Of a stretch of 64,000 nt of DNA, positions 19,813 through 27,439 are shown in pieces. Origin of the DNA: Photobacterium ganghwense. GTDB lineage: Bacteria; Pseudomonadota; Gammaproteobacteria; Enterobacterales; Vibrionaceae. The notes under the pieces were generated by a model, which saw only the letters and a list, made by a program, of their open reading frames with translations, made no database searches and had not been told where the DNA came from. The stretch covers positions 1 to 64,000 of the forward strand of contig NZ_PYMI01000009.1 of the NCBI RefSeq assembly GCF_003025595.1, in the 5' to 3' direction. A program made the translations under genes and the position numbers. The number at the start of each line of letters is the position of its first letter. Within the stretch, counting starts at the first letter, position 1.

Positions 19813-20012
19813 CTGCCCTGCCTTTTCCTCTTATCCACTTCGACTTCTGGCACAGCGCAGTCCTTCCTCTCTCAAGTAACACGCCTTCTTGCTTTATTCA
19901 GTTATCCAGATAACGAGTGTGTATCACCTTGACATGGTTGCGAGTTACAAATACATTAAGTTGCGACACACAACAAGATTATTAAGACAACCGCCGACAC
20001 AAGGATGCTTCC

Positions 20013-20918
20013 ATGGACGCCCATTCACTTCGCCATCTCTCCCGCCAGCTGGTTCGCCAGCTTGGCATGTTGCACAACCAGTGCGGTGCCATGGCCCTGA
20101 CACCGGTTCAGGCACACTGCCTGATCGAGCTGGAGCAAGAAAACGCAACGGTCAATGAGATGGCGGTAAGGTTGCGGGTGGATAAGTCCAACGCCAGTCG
20201 TACGCTGGCCTGCCTGCAAAATCAGGGGCTGGTTGGCGCTACGCCACACCCTGATGATAAACGCAGTCAGATTTTCCAGCTCACCGCTGATGGCAGAACC
20301 AAGCTTGAAGCTCTCCACCAGCAGCTCAATGCCGAGGTCAGTGAGTGGCTCAAACAGCTCGACACTGACGAAATCTGTCAGCTGGAAACCAGCCTGACTC
20401 GCTACAGCAAGGCCATTGAGGCCGCTGCCAATCAGAGCAACTATGAAATCCGGCCCCTGACGCCGCTGGACAATGCAGCCATTGCCGCGGTCATTCGCCG
20501 GGTGTCCGCAGAATACGGTTTGACGGCCGATAAAGGATACGGGGTGGCCGACCCGACGCTGGATAGCATGAGCGAGGTGTATCAGCCTGCTGGCAGCGCG
20601 TACTGGGTGATCGAACATCAACACCGGATTCTGGGCGGCGGAGGCATTGCGCCGCTGTCCGGAGAAGAGGGCGTCTGTGAGTTGCAGAAAATGTACTTCC
20701 TGCCCGAACTGAGAGGACGGGGACTGGCCCGCAGGCTGGCCGTTCAGGCCCTGAAGGAAGCCCGCCAACTGGGCTACCGCGCCTGCTATCTGGAAACCAC
20801 CGCCAACCTGACGGAAGCTATCGGGCTATACCGTTCGCTGGGCTTTGTCCATATTTCGCACGCGATGGGCAATACCGGGCACGATGCGTGTGAAATCCGA
20901 ATGCTGAAGACTTTCTGA
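20013..20918 (+). CDS. MarR-type regulator fused to GNAT acetyltransferase
   Basis: A 301-residue fusion. Residues ~1-140 form a MarR winged helix (VNEMAVRLRVDKSNASRTLACL as recognition region, then the ATPHPDDKRSQIFQLT wing). Residues ~145-301 form a GNAT N-acetyltransferase with the acetyl-CoA loop LRGRGLARRL and the NLTEAIGLYRSLGF motif. Such bifunctional proteins are widespread, and their acetyl acceptor and DNA targets are mostly unknown. The gene is monocistronic, with its own upstream region and a terminator shared with rraB. No acceptor substrate can be inferred. Confidence 0.88.
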   Translation: MDAHSLRHLSRQLVRQLGMLHNQCGAMALTPVQAHCLIELEQENATVNEMAVRLRVDKSNASRTLACLQNQGLVGATPHPDDKRSQIFQLTADGRTKLEALHQQLNAEVSEWLKQLDTDEICQLETSLTRYSKAIEAAANQSNYEIRPLTPLDNAAIAAVIRRVSAEYGLTADKGYGVADPTLDSMSEVYQPAGSAYWVIEHQHRILGGGGIAPLSGEEGVCELQKMYFLPELRGRGLARRLAVQALKEARQLGYRACYLETTANLTEAIGLYRSLGFVHISHAMGNTGHDACEIRMLKTF

Positions 20919-20980
20919 ACCCCTATTTCCTGACGATCAACATACCGACCAGCAGGGAATCTGACCGGAAATATGAGCAC

Positions 20981-21010
20981 AAAAAAAGCTGGCCTGAGCC
21001 AGCTTTTTTG
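20981..21010. terminator. bidirectional terminator between the MarR-GNAT gene and rraB
   Basis: The stem AAGCTGGC/GCCAGCTT is flanked by A7 on the left and T6 on the right, between convergent genes. Confidence 0.88.
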
Positions 21011-21092
21011 CAACTAAGAACGGTTTCGCAAGAAGGGATGATCTCACGAGACAATAATCATGACACCAGCATTGGAGCCGGATCGTTATTGA

Positions 21093-21494
21093 TTACTCTT
21101 CGTCGTCTTCGAAGTCATCTTCGTCGTCTTCACCAGACTCGAAGTACGTACCCCAACCGTCGTAATCAATGTTGTATTTTTCAGCCAGCTTGATCAGCTT
21201 TTCTGCTTGCTCATCAATCACGTCGGCGTTCAGGGCTGATTCCATTACAGCATCAAAGCAGACAACCATGCCGCCACCGTCTTCCGGTGCCAGTTCCAGC
21301 TCTTCAGCATCCAGCACTTCAAAGCCCATCTTAAACGCTTCTGCTGCCGCCGCTTCCAGCTCTTCAAATGTATCCGCTGAGAAGTGGTGCTCAATGCTGT
21401 AAAGGGCATCAGGATCGCTGCCATCTTCCAATAGCGCAGCAATAATATCGCGTGTTTCTTCCTTCTGCTCTTCAATCAGTTCTGCATAAGACAT
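21093..21494 (-). CDS. rraB: ribonuclease E inhibitor RraB
   Basis: A 133-residue acidic protein. In E. coli, RraB binds the C-terminal scaffold of RNase E and modulates the degradosome. The start MSYAELIEEQKEETRDII and the strongly acidic tail (SGEDDEDDFEDDEE) are typical. I chose the ATG at 21494, preceded by TGGAG. An upstream extension to 21551 lacks family support. A perfect FNR box lies 118 bp upstream, in the interval shared with the divergent arcD leader, so anaerobic control of rraB is possible. Confidence 0.92.
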   Translation of the reverse strand: MSYAELIEEQKEETRDIIAALLEDGSDPDALYSIEHHFSADTFEELEAAAAEAFKMGFEVLDAEELELAPEDGGGMVVCFDAVMESALNADVIDEQAEKLIKLAEKYNIDYDGWGTYFESGEDDEDDFEDDEE

Positions 21495-21611
21495 GGGGTA
21501 ACTCCACCTATGGAATAAATTCGAAGGCAAATATCGCACGGATTCAGGCAAAATGCCATGTGAAATATTACCCCCGGAGAAAGGGGCAACGCATATGGCT
21601 GAAAAGGGAAA

Positions 21612-21625
21612 TTGATATTTATCAA
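21612..21625. promoter_or_regulatory. perfect FNR/ANR box
   Basis: TTGATATTTATCAA matches the TTGAT-N4-ATCAA consensus at all ten fixed positions. It lies between divergent rraB and the arcA-like leader ORF/arcD. Placed at -41.5 or -61.5 it would put a rightward start near 21660 or 21680, where TGCATAATAT (21668-21677) resembles a -10. Anaerobic induction of the arginine deiminase genes would be expected. Confidence 0.75.
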
Positions 21626-21915
21626 ACTAATGTCAGTTTCCTGCTGATACGGGCCAACACGCCAAATTGCATAATATTCCCGGTTATGCGCTTTCATCGA
21701 ATACTTCTAAAGCGGTAGAAAGCATATTCACCCATTATTTCCAGAGAATTACCCTGCCACGAAAAATTCGGGCTCATCGCTGCCCAATGCAGTCCCGGAA
21801 AAGTGTGAACAACCCCAAAGTTAAACCGATGCGGGCAGCATAAAATCCACCTGCAACAAACAAAAAGAGCCGCAGCAATGACTGCAGGACACATAAGCAT
21901 TAGAGAGATACGATC

Positions 21916-22119
21916 ATGAGTAACTTCTACCAAGGCCTTGAGCCAGGGCGACGGCGCCGCAGTTCGTTGCGTCGTCCCCGTAGAGCACTCACCAACCTGA
22001 CATCGGCCCTGAGCCACCCGGAATCGGGCGCGGCATCAGTCGGTTATGTGTCGGGCAGTGAGTGTACGGCTATGACACCTCACCCCGCGTTGGCTCCCTT
22101 ATCCCCCACACAGGGATAA
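21916..22119 (+). pseudogene. arcA-derived, arginine-rich leader ORF upstream of arcD
   Basis: A 67-codon frame whose ribosome-binding region and first codons (21901-21923) are identical over 23 bp to those of arcA (25027-25049). Its first ~35 codons align with ArcA without a gap: MSNFYQGLEPG against MSKFYVGSEIG, then LRRPRRALTNLT against LLHRPERALTHLT. After that the similarity stops. Substitutions have raised arginine to 8 in 15 residues (GRRRRSSLRRPRRAL), using cga, cgg, cgc, cgt and aga codons. It ends 142 bp before the arcD ATG. It is either a remnant of a duplicated arcA or a functional leader peptide. The retained start signals and open frame favour translation, but no catalytic residue of ArcA is present. 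Confidence 0.65.
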
Positions 22120-22247
22120 CGCCACCCTACCCCAGCCACTTGCCCGGCAATCGCCAGGCCTGACAAACAACCGGAGTTAATGCCGGCGGGTCGTGTCATG
22201 CCAATTTCCGGGTCTGGTAGATGAACCCTCTGCCCTGAGCGCAGAGG
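22081..22247 (+). promoter_or_regulatory. C-rich leader segment and RBS-proximal hairpin before arcD
   Basis: Positions 22081-22140 contain 30 C and 9 G, the C-rich, G-poor composition of Rho-utilisation sites. A stem CCTCTGC/GCAGAGG (22227-22233 and 22241-22247) ends just before the AAGGAG of arcD. No T-run follows, so intrinsic termination is not indicated. A role in attenuation is inference. Confidence 0.4.
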
Positions 22248-22261
22248 CAAGGAGAAAAATT

Positions 22262-23710
22262 ATGACAACCGAATCCATCAAACAGGAAGAAAAAGGTGGC
22301 TTCTTCGCCAACTTTAAATTCCCATCCGCCTATACCATTTTATTCACCCTTATCGCTTTGGTGGCATTGATGACCTGGATCGTTCCGGCCGGTCAGTATG
22401 ACCGCGTCATGAACGAAGAACTGGGTAAAGAAGTGCCGGTAACCGGGACCTACCATGCCGTTGAAAGTAACCCTCAGGGTGTGGTCGATGTCCTGCTGGC
22501 GCCAATTGACGGTTTCTACGACCACAACAGCTACGAAGCCGCTGCGATTGACGTTTCCCTGTTTATTCTGGTGATCGGTGGTTTCCTGGGCCTGGTAACC
22601 AAAACCGGGGCCATTGACGCCGGTATTGAACGGGTAACAGCCCGCTTGCAGGGACGGGAAGAACTGATGATCCCAATCCTGATGGCGCTGTTTGCCGCTG
22701 GCGGGACCATTTACGGGATGGCGGAAGAATCGCTGCCGTTCTACACCCTGCTGGTACCTGTCATGATGGCAGCCCGCTTTGACCCTGTGGTAGCAGCAGC
22801 GACTGTTCTGCTGGGTGCCGGTATCGGTACTCTGGGCTCCACCATCAACCCGTTTGCGACAGTGATTGCCGCCAACGCCGCCGGTATCCCATTTACTGAC
22901 GGTATCATGTTGCGCGTTGCCATGCTGGTGATCGGCTGGGTGATCTGCGTGGGCTATGTGATGCGCTATGCCAAAATGGTACGTGCTGACAAAACCAAGT
23001 CTATCGTTTACGACAAGTACGAAGAAAACAAAGCCCACTTCCTGGGCAACCAGACTGGCGAAATGCTGGAGTTCACCACCACTCGTAAAATCATTCTGGG
23101 TATCTTTGCCGCGTCATTCGGTATCATGATTTACGGTGTGGCGGTAGTCGGTTGGTGGATGGCTGAAATCTCTGCCATGTTCCTGGCTTCAACCATCATC
23201 ATCGGCCTGATTGCCCGCATGAGCGAAGAAGAGTTTACGTCCAGCTTCATTGACGGTGCCCGTGACTTGCTGGGTGTAGCCCTGATCATCGGTATTGCCC
23301 GCGGTATCGTGGTCATTATGGACCGCGGTATGATCACCGATACCATCCTGAACTCGGCCGAACATGCCGTCACCGGTCTGTCTTCTATCGTGTTCATCAA
23401 CGTGATGTACTGGCTGGAAATCCTGCTGTCATTCCTGGTGCCTTCATCATCCGGTCTAGCAGTACTGACAATGCCAATCATGGCACCTCTGGCTGACTTC
23501 GCCGGTGTGGGTCGTGACCTGGTTGTAACCGCTTACCAGTCTGCCTCCGGTATTGTCAACCTGATGACACCAACCTCGGCGGTGGTAATGGGTGGTCTGG
23601 CTATTGCCCGCGTCCCTTACGTCCGCTGGGTAAAATGGGTGGCACCACTACTGGGTATTCTGACTGTACTTATCATGGTGATGCTGAGTGTCGGCGCCAT
23701 CATGGCCTGA
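22262..23710 (+). CDS. arcD: ArcD-type arginine/ornithine antiporter (YfcC family)
   Basis: A 482-residue polytopic transporter of the YfcC/ArcD group, with about 12 hydrophobic segments. Conserved segments include MTWIVPAGQYDR, EESLPFYTLLVPVMMA, LGAGIGTLGSTINPFATVIA, SFLVPSSSGLAVLTMPIMAPL and NLMTPTSAVVMGGL. In the arginine deiminase pathway, ArcD exchanges external arginine for ornithine at no energy cost. The role is inferred from family and from the arcA-arcC-argF genes downstream. The ATG at 22262 follows AAGGAG, and a longer frame to 22193 would run through a hairpin. It is separated from arcA by its own terminator and 1.3 kb. Confidence 0.85.
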   Translation: MTTESIKQEEKGGFFANFKFPSAYTILFTLIALVALMTWIVPAGQYDRVMNEELGKEVPVTGTYHAVESNPQGVVDVLLAPIDGFYDHNSYEAAAIDVSLFILVIGGFLGLVTKTGAIDAGIERVTARLQGREELMIPILMALFAAGGTIYGMAEESLPFYTLLVPVMMAARFDPVVAAATVLLGAGIGTLGSTINPFATVIAANAAGIPFTDGIMLRVAMLVIGWVICVGYVMRYAKMVRADKTKSIVYDKYEENKAHFLGNQTGEMLEFTTTRKIILGIFAASFGIMIYGVAVVGWWMAEISAMFLASTIIIGLIARMSEEEFTSSFIDGARDLLGVALIIGIARGIVVIMDRGMITDTILNSAEHAVTGLSSIVFINVMYWLEILLSFLVPSSSGLAVLTMPIMAPLADFAGVGRDLVVTAYQSASGIVNLMTPTSAVVMGGLAIARVPYVRWVKWVAPLLGILTVLIMVMLSVGAIMA

Positions 23711-23747
23711 GTATCTCACGCTTCCCTTGCATTATCTTCCTAACGAA

Positions 23748-23778
23748 CAAGGCCGCCTGACGCGGCCTTGATTTTTTT
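23748..23778 (+). terminator. arcD terminator
   Basis: The stem CAAGGCCGC/GCGGCCTTG with a CTGAC loop is followed by ATTTTTTT. arcD is therefore not expected to be the main promoter route into arcA. Confidence 0.88.
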
Positions 23779-24103
23779 ACTCGGTAAAGCGCCCGCCACA
23801 CACCTCACAGATTCGTCCCGTCACACTGTTCGTTTCAGCCTGCATCACTTCAGATTTCCAGCCAATGCCCCACCGATTCACTCCCGCTGCCACGAAGAAA
23901 CATTGTGCGTATGTTCCGTGGTATCGAACAGCTCCTATCTTCAGGCGAACCGGCATGCTCAGGGAGCGAAATACTGAGAAAATTAAACACTCAGAACTTG
24001 GAAACCCGAATAACCAGCAAGAGGAAATCGAGTAAGCAATGAGGATCGGGCCTCGGATCCCAAGCCCCAACCTAGCTCTATAGCAGATAAATCTCTCCAG
24101 CAT
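23777..24103 (-). CDS. hypothetical ORF, doubtful, downstream of arcD
   Basis: An open frame of 108 codons convergent to arcD, overlapping the last bases of the arcD terminator. The product has a hydrophobic start (about residues 19-45), a middle MPVRLKIGAVRYHGTYAQCF and a Cys-containing end (RICEVCGGRFTE). I do not recognise a family. It has no good ribosome-binding site, and the overlap with a terminator argues against active expression, so it may be a repeated-sequence ORF or gene fragment. Confidence 0.25.
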   Translation of the reverse strand: MLERFICYRARLGLGIRGPILIAYSISSCWLFGFPSSECLIFSVFRSLSMPVRLKIGAVRYHGTYAQCFFVAAGVNRWGIGWKSEVMQAETNSVTGRICEVCGGRFTE

Positions 24104-24130
24104 ATAAAATGCACTAGCCTCAGGAACGCT

Positions 24131-24343
24131 CTACCTTCTGCGACCTCTTTCCACCCTTTCCACCAGCTGCCGTGGCACCACGCGACTCACCGGCCTGGGG
24201 ACATCTCGCCCCCGCAAGTACTCTTGGCATCCGTGCTTCACGATTTGGATGAGAGCCGTGTTGATACAACTGGCTTTTAGCGTTTTCTGCTCGTCGATCT
24301 TCTCATCGATCGGCTCGCGATAAGGAAAAACACCTATCCCCAG
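24131..24343 (-). pseudogene. possible 3' fragment of an unidentified gene
   Basis: On the minus strand a frame stays open for 70 codons up to a TAG at 24131-24133, with no ATG or good start. It follows a TGA at 24344-24346. The product reads ...VFPYREPIDEKIDEQKTL... then VKHGCQEYLRGRDVPRP and ends in basic residues. Codon choice looks protein-coding, unlike the A/T-rich DNA beside it. I cannot assign a family. I infer a decayed gene end. Confidence 0.35.
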
Positions 24344-24461
24344 TCAGACGAGTTGGCATGAAAAAATACGCCCCTCGTTACTTTAAAAATTAAGATCCAT
24401 ATAATTTTTACTGTGATAAAAAGCCAAGAGAAAATCATATATCCACGTTATTTCGCCAAGC

Positions 24462-24502
24462 CATAAGAACCATAAGAACCATAAGAACCATAAGAACCAT
24501 AA
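24462..24502. repeat. 9-bp tandem repeat (cataagaac, 4.6 copies)
   Basis: Four perfect copies plus five bases of CATAAGAAC lie in the A/T-rich interval upstream of arcA. There is no spacer structure, so it is a microsatellite-type array, not CRISPR. Copy number may vary between strains. Confidence 0.9.
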
Positions 24503-24965
24503 AAATTAAATCCAAATGACATATAAAATAGAATTTTGACTCTAAAAACCGAAATCAAACAATAAATTAATTGAGTGAAATCGTTGTTCCTAAATTACAA
24601 AAAACAATTAAACAAAAAATAAAAGGAAAAATATTTGTTACCAATAAGATAATATTAAGCAAGAATTCATATAGACAAACACATTAAGTGCATAAGATTA
24701 GTTTTGTCACATCAAATCAACAAAAATAAATCTGCATAAACTTCCACAAGAAAAACAAAAATCAATATTAAACAGCAACTTAAAATGAATGAAAACCATC
24801 CCCACCCAACTAAAGCACATAAAATCCCATTAATGAAAACTAATAACAGCTGAATTAAAAATGTTAATAAATTTAATTAGATAGGTTATAGGAACAATAT
24901 AAAAAGTGTGATGAAACTCTAAGACTCTGAGGCTTTAAAGCGTAGAATAAAACTCAGAAACCAAA

Positions 24966-25019
24966 GCGAAGAAATAAATAATAGCTTCGCAAAAAATAAA
25001 TAAGTCAGGAATCTGACTT
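24966..25019 (+). other. paired stem-loops in the arcA leader
   Basis: Two hairpins precede the arcA ribosome-binding site: GCGAAG/CTTCGC (24966-24971 with 24985-24990), and AAGTCAG/CTGACTT with a GAAT loop (25002-25008 with 25013-25019). The second ends about 10 bases before AGAGAG of the arcA start region. They could affect mRNA stability or translation. Confidence 0.4.
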
Positions 25020-25041
25020 CAAATAATAGAGAGATACGATC

Positions 25042-26265
25042 ATGAGTAAGTTCTATGTAGGTTCAGAAATAGGTCAATTACGTCGCGTACTTCTACACCG
25101 TCCAGAGCGCGCGCTCACTCACCTGACTCCTTCAAACTGCCATGACTTGCTGTTTGACGATGTACTTGACGTTGAACGTGCAGGCAAAGAGCATGACGTA
25201 TTTGCCAACACACTGCGTGAGCAGGGCGTTGAAGTTATGCTGCTGAAAGATCTGCTGGCTGAAACTCTGAATGTTCCAGAAGCCAAAGAATGGTTGCTGA
25301 ACACTCAGCTGTCTGACCACCGTTTCGGTCCGACTTTCGCTAACGATGTACGCTGCTTCCTGAGCGACCTGCCTCACGCTGAGCTGGCATCTATCCTGCT
25401 TGGTGGCCTGGCCTACTCTGAGTTCCCTGTACAGTCTTCTTCTATGATGCAAGGCTTCAATGCACCAAACGATTTCATCATTGAACCACTGCCAAACCAC
25501 CTGTTTACCCGTGACACGTCTTGCTGGGTTTACGGCGGCGTATCAATCAACCCAATGGCGAAAGAAGCCCGTCAACGTGAAACCAACCACGTACGCGCTA
25601 TCTACAAATGGCACCCAACCTTCGCCCAAGGTGACTTCCACACTTACTACGGTGCGGACAGCAACATCAACTACGACAACGCGACCATTGAAGGCGGTGA
25701 CGTTCTGGTTATCGGCCGTGGCTCAGTGCTGATTGGTATGTCTGAGCGTACAACTCCACAAGGTGTTGAACAGCTGGCTTCTAACCTGTTCAAAACTGGC
25801 CAGGCAAAACAAGTTATCGCGATGGAGCTGCCAAAACACCGCTCTTGCATGCACCTTGACACGGTAATGACGCACATGCGTGAAGACACCTTCTCTGTAT
25901 ACCCAGAAGTGATTCGCAAAGATGTGAAATGCTGGAGCCTGACTGGCGATGAGTCCGGCACAGTGAAAGCCACCGAAGAAAGCTACTTCGTGAATGCCAT
26001 CGAAAAAGCCCTGGGGGTGGGTCAGCTGAACCTGATCACAACAGGTGGCGACAGCTTCGAAGCTGAACGTGAGCAGTGGAACGATGCTAACAACGTACTG
26101 ACTGTGAAACCTGGCGTGGTTGTTGGTTACTCTCGCAACACTTACACCAACGAGAAATACGACAAAGCCGGTATCACTGTTCTGCCAATCCCTGGTGATG
26201 AACTTGGTCGCGGCCGTGGTGGTGCTCGCTGCATGAGCTGCCCAATCGAGCGTGACGATATCTAA
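25042..26265 (+). CDS. arcA: arginine deiminase
   Basis: A 407-residue cytoplasmic enzyme that hydrolyses arginine to citrulline and ammonia, the first step of the arginine deiminase pathway. The nucleophile C397 lies in GRGGARCMSCPIERDD at the C-terminus. The FTRDTSCW and HLDTVMTHM segments supply acidic and histidine catalytic residues, and EGGDVLVIG is intact. The start region AGAGAGATACGATC-ATG is shared with the leader ORF before arcD and resembled before arcC. It heads an arcA-arcC-argF set (131-bp gaps) that yields ATP from arginine. Codon use is strongly biased, suggesting high expression. Confidence 0.97.
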   Translation: MSKFYVGSEIGQLRRVLLHRPERALTHLTPSNCHDLLFDDVLDVERAGKEHDVFANTLREQGVEVMLLKDLLAETLNVPEAKEWLLNTQLSDHRFGPTFANDVRCFLSDLPHAELASILLGGLAYSEFPVQSSSMMQGFNAPNDFIIEPLPNHLFTRDTSCWVYGGVSINPMAKEARQRETNHVRAIYKWHPTFAQGDFHTYYGADSNINYDNATIEGGDVLVIGRGSVLIGMSERTTPQGVEQLASNLFKTGQAKQVIAMELPKHRSCMHLDTVMTHMREDTFSVYPEVIRKDVKCWSLTGDESGTVKATEESYFVNAIEKALGVGQLNLITTGGDSFEAEREQWNDANNVLTVKPGVVVGYSRNTYTNEKYDKAGITVLPIPGDELGRGRGGARCMSCPIERDDI

Positions 26266-26287
26266 CGGGTTACCCACCCGTACTGAC

Positions 26288-26308
26288 GGCCGGTGCTCGG
26301 CACCGGCC
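26288..26308 (+). other. strong hairpin between arcA and arcC
   Basis: A perfect 9-bp GC-rich stem GGCCGGTGC/GCACCGGCC with a TCG loop, 20 bp after the arcA stop, and no T-run. It is more likely a 3'-end stabiliser or processing barrier for arcA mRNA than a terminator. Confidence 0.55.
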
Positions 26309-26396
26309 ACACAACAGAAAACCCTCTCAGACTTTACAGGCCAAAGAGCCACTACAAACACAATAACACTGAGAGTTGACCAAGAGAGACGATCAC

Positions 26397-27308
26397 ATGA
26401 CTAAGCAAACTGTCGTAGTAGCACTTGGCGGAAACGCCCTGCTTCGCCGCGGTGAACCGCTGGAAGCAGATACTCAACGCAAAAACATTGCTAAAGCCGC
26501 ACAGACGATTGCTGAAATCGCCAAAGAATTCAATGTAGTACTGGTTCACGGCAACGGCCCACAAGTTGGTCTGCTGGCGCTGCAAGGACTGGAATACAAA
26601 AAAGTTGCGCCCTACCCGCTGGACGTACTGGGTTCAGAAACTCAGGGCATGATCGGCTACATGCTGATGCAAGAGTTGAAAAACCTACTGCCGGAACGCG
26701 ACGTATCCTGCATGCTGACTCAGATGACAGTGGATCCAAACGACCCAGCCTTCGCTGACCCAACCAAGCCAATCGGTCCGGTATACGAAGAAGCCGAAGC
26801 CCGAGAAATGGCAGAAAAATACAACTGGACCGTTAAACCGGATGGTCAGTACTTCCGCCGCGTCGTCCCTAGCCCACTGCCAACCGGGATTGTCGAAAGC
26901 GATGCCATCACCACCCTGATCAAACAGGAGCACCTGGTGATCTGTACCGGTGGTGGCGGTATCCCGGTTAAGAAAGAAAACGGCAAGTTGACCGGTGTGG
27001 AAGCGGTAATCGATAAAGACATGTCGGCCGCTTACCTGGCGCAGCAACTGCATGCTGATGCCCTGCTTATCCTGACCGATGCCGATGCTGTTTACCTCGA
27101 CTGGGGCAAACCAACCCAGAAAGCACTGCGCAGCACAACACCACGTGAACTGGCACAGTACGCATTCGACGCCGGCTCCATGGGACCGAAAATTGATGCA
27201 TCCTGCGAGTTCATCAACAAAGGCGGCAAGCTGGTTGGTATTGGCTCCCTGGAAGATGGCCTGGCCATTCTTAAAGGTGAAGCTGGAACAAATATTATTG
27301 CAGAATAA
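26397..27308 (+). CDS. arcC: carbamate kinase
   Basis: A 303-residue amino-acid-kinase-family enzyme. It transfers phosphate from carbamoyl phosphate to ADP, giving ATP, CO2 and ammonia, the energy-yielding step of the pathway. VVVALGGNALLRRGEP at the N-terminus, GNGPQVG (about residue 50), CTGGGGIPV and the ALLILTDADAVYLDWG nucleotide-site segment are intact. I chose the ATG at 26397. It is preceded by AGAGAGACGATCAC, much like the arcA start region. A TTG at 26376 would add seven non-conserved residues. Confidence 0.96.
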   Translation: MTKQTVVVALGGNALLRRGEPLEADTQRKNIAKAAQTIAEIAKEFNVVLVHGNGPQVGLLALQGLEYKKVAPYPLDVLGSETQGMIGYMLMQELKNLLPERDVSCMLTQMTVDPNDPAFADPTKPIGPVYEEAEAREMAEKYNWTVKPDGQYFRRVVPSPLPTGIVESDAITTLIKQEHLVICTGGGGIPVKKENGKLTGVEAVIDKDMSAAYLAQQLHADALLILTDADAVYLDWGKPTQKALRSTTPRELAQYAFDAGSMGPKIDASCEFINKGGKLVGIGSLEDGLAILKGEAGTNIIAE

Positions 27309-27439
27309 CGGAATAGTTATTCACAAACACTTCATAATACGTTAAACAATATAAAAACCCTCCGGCTGCGGTGAGAAGCCTAAAACAGAAGCTTCTTCCC
27401 GGTCGGGCAGAGAGATACAGATTCAGAGAGGATAACATC

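Larger units (their letters stand above)
23779..25041. other. 1.26-kb intergenic region between arcD and arcA
   Basis: It has two parts. About 23.78-24.35 kb is of ordinary composition and contains two possible broken minus-strand reading frames (see 23777-24103 and 24131-24343). About 24.37-25.04 kb is very A/T-rich, with no credible gene, a 9-bp tandem repeat, and two stem-loops close to arcA. It must contain the arcA promoter; an FNR half-site ATCAA at 24711-24715 followed by a CATAAA -10-like hexamer at 24735-24740 is only suggestive. Confidence 0.5.

Noticed and set aside
24462..24502. Possible CRISPR or iteron array
   Set aside because: Contiguous 9-bp units without spacers, too short for CRISPR, and no rep or cas gene nearby.
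24660..24720. ARG box or full FNR site in the arcA upstream region
   Set aside because: Only half-sites (ATTCATA near 24665, ATCAA at 24711) were found. The opposite arms do not match.
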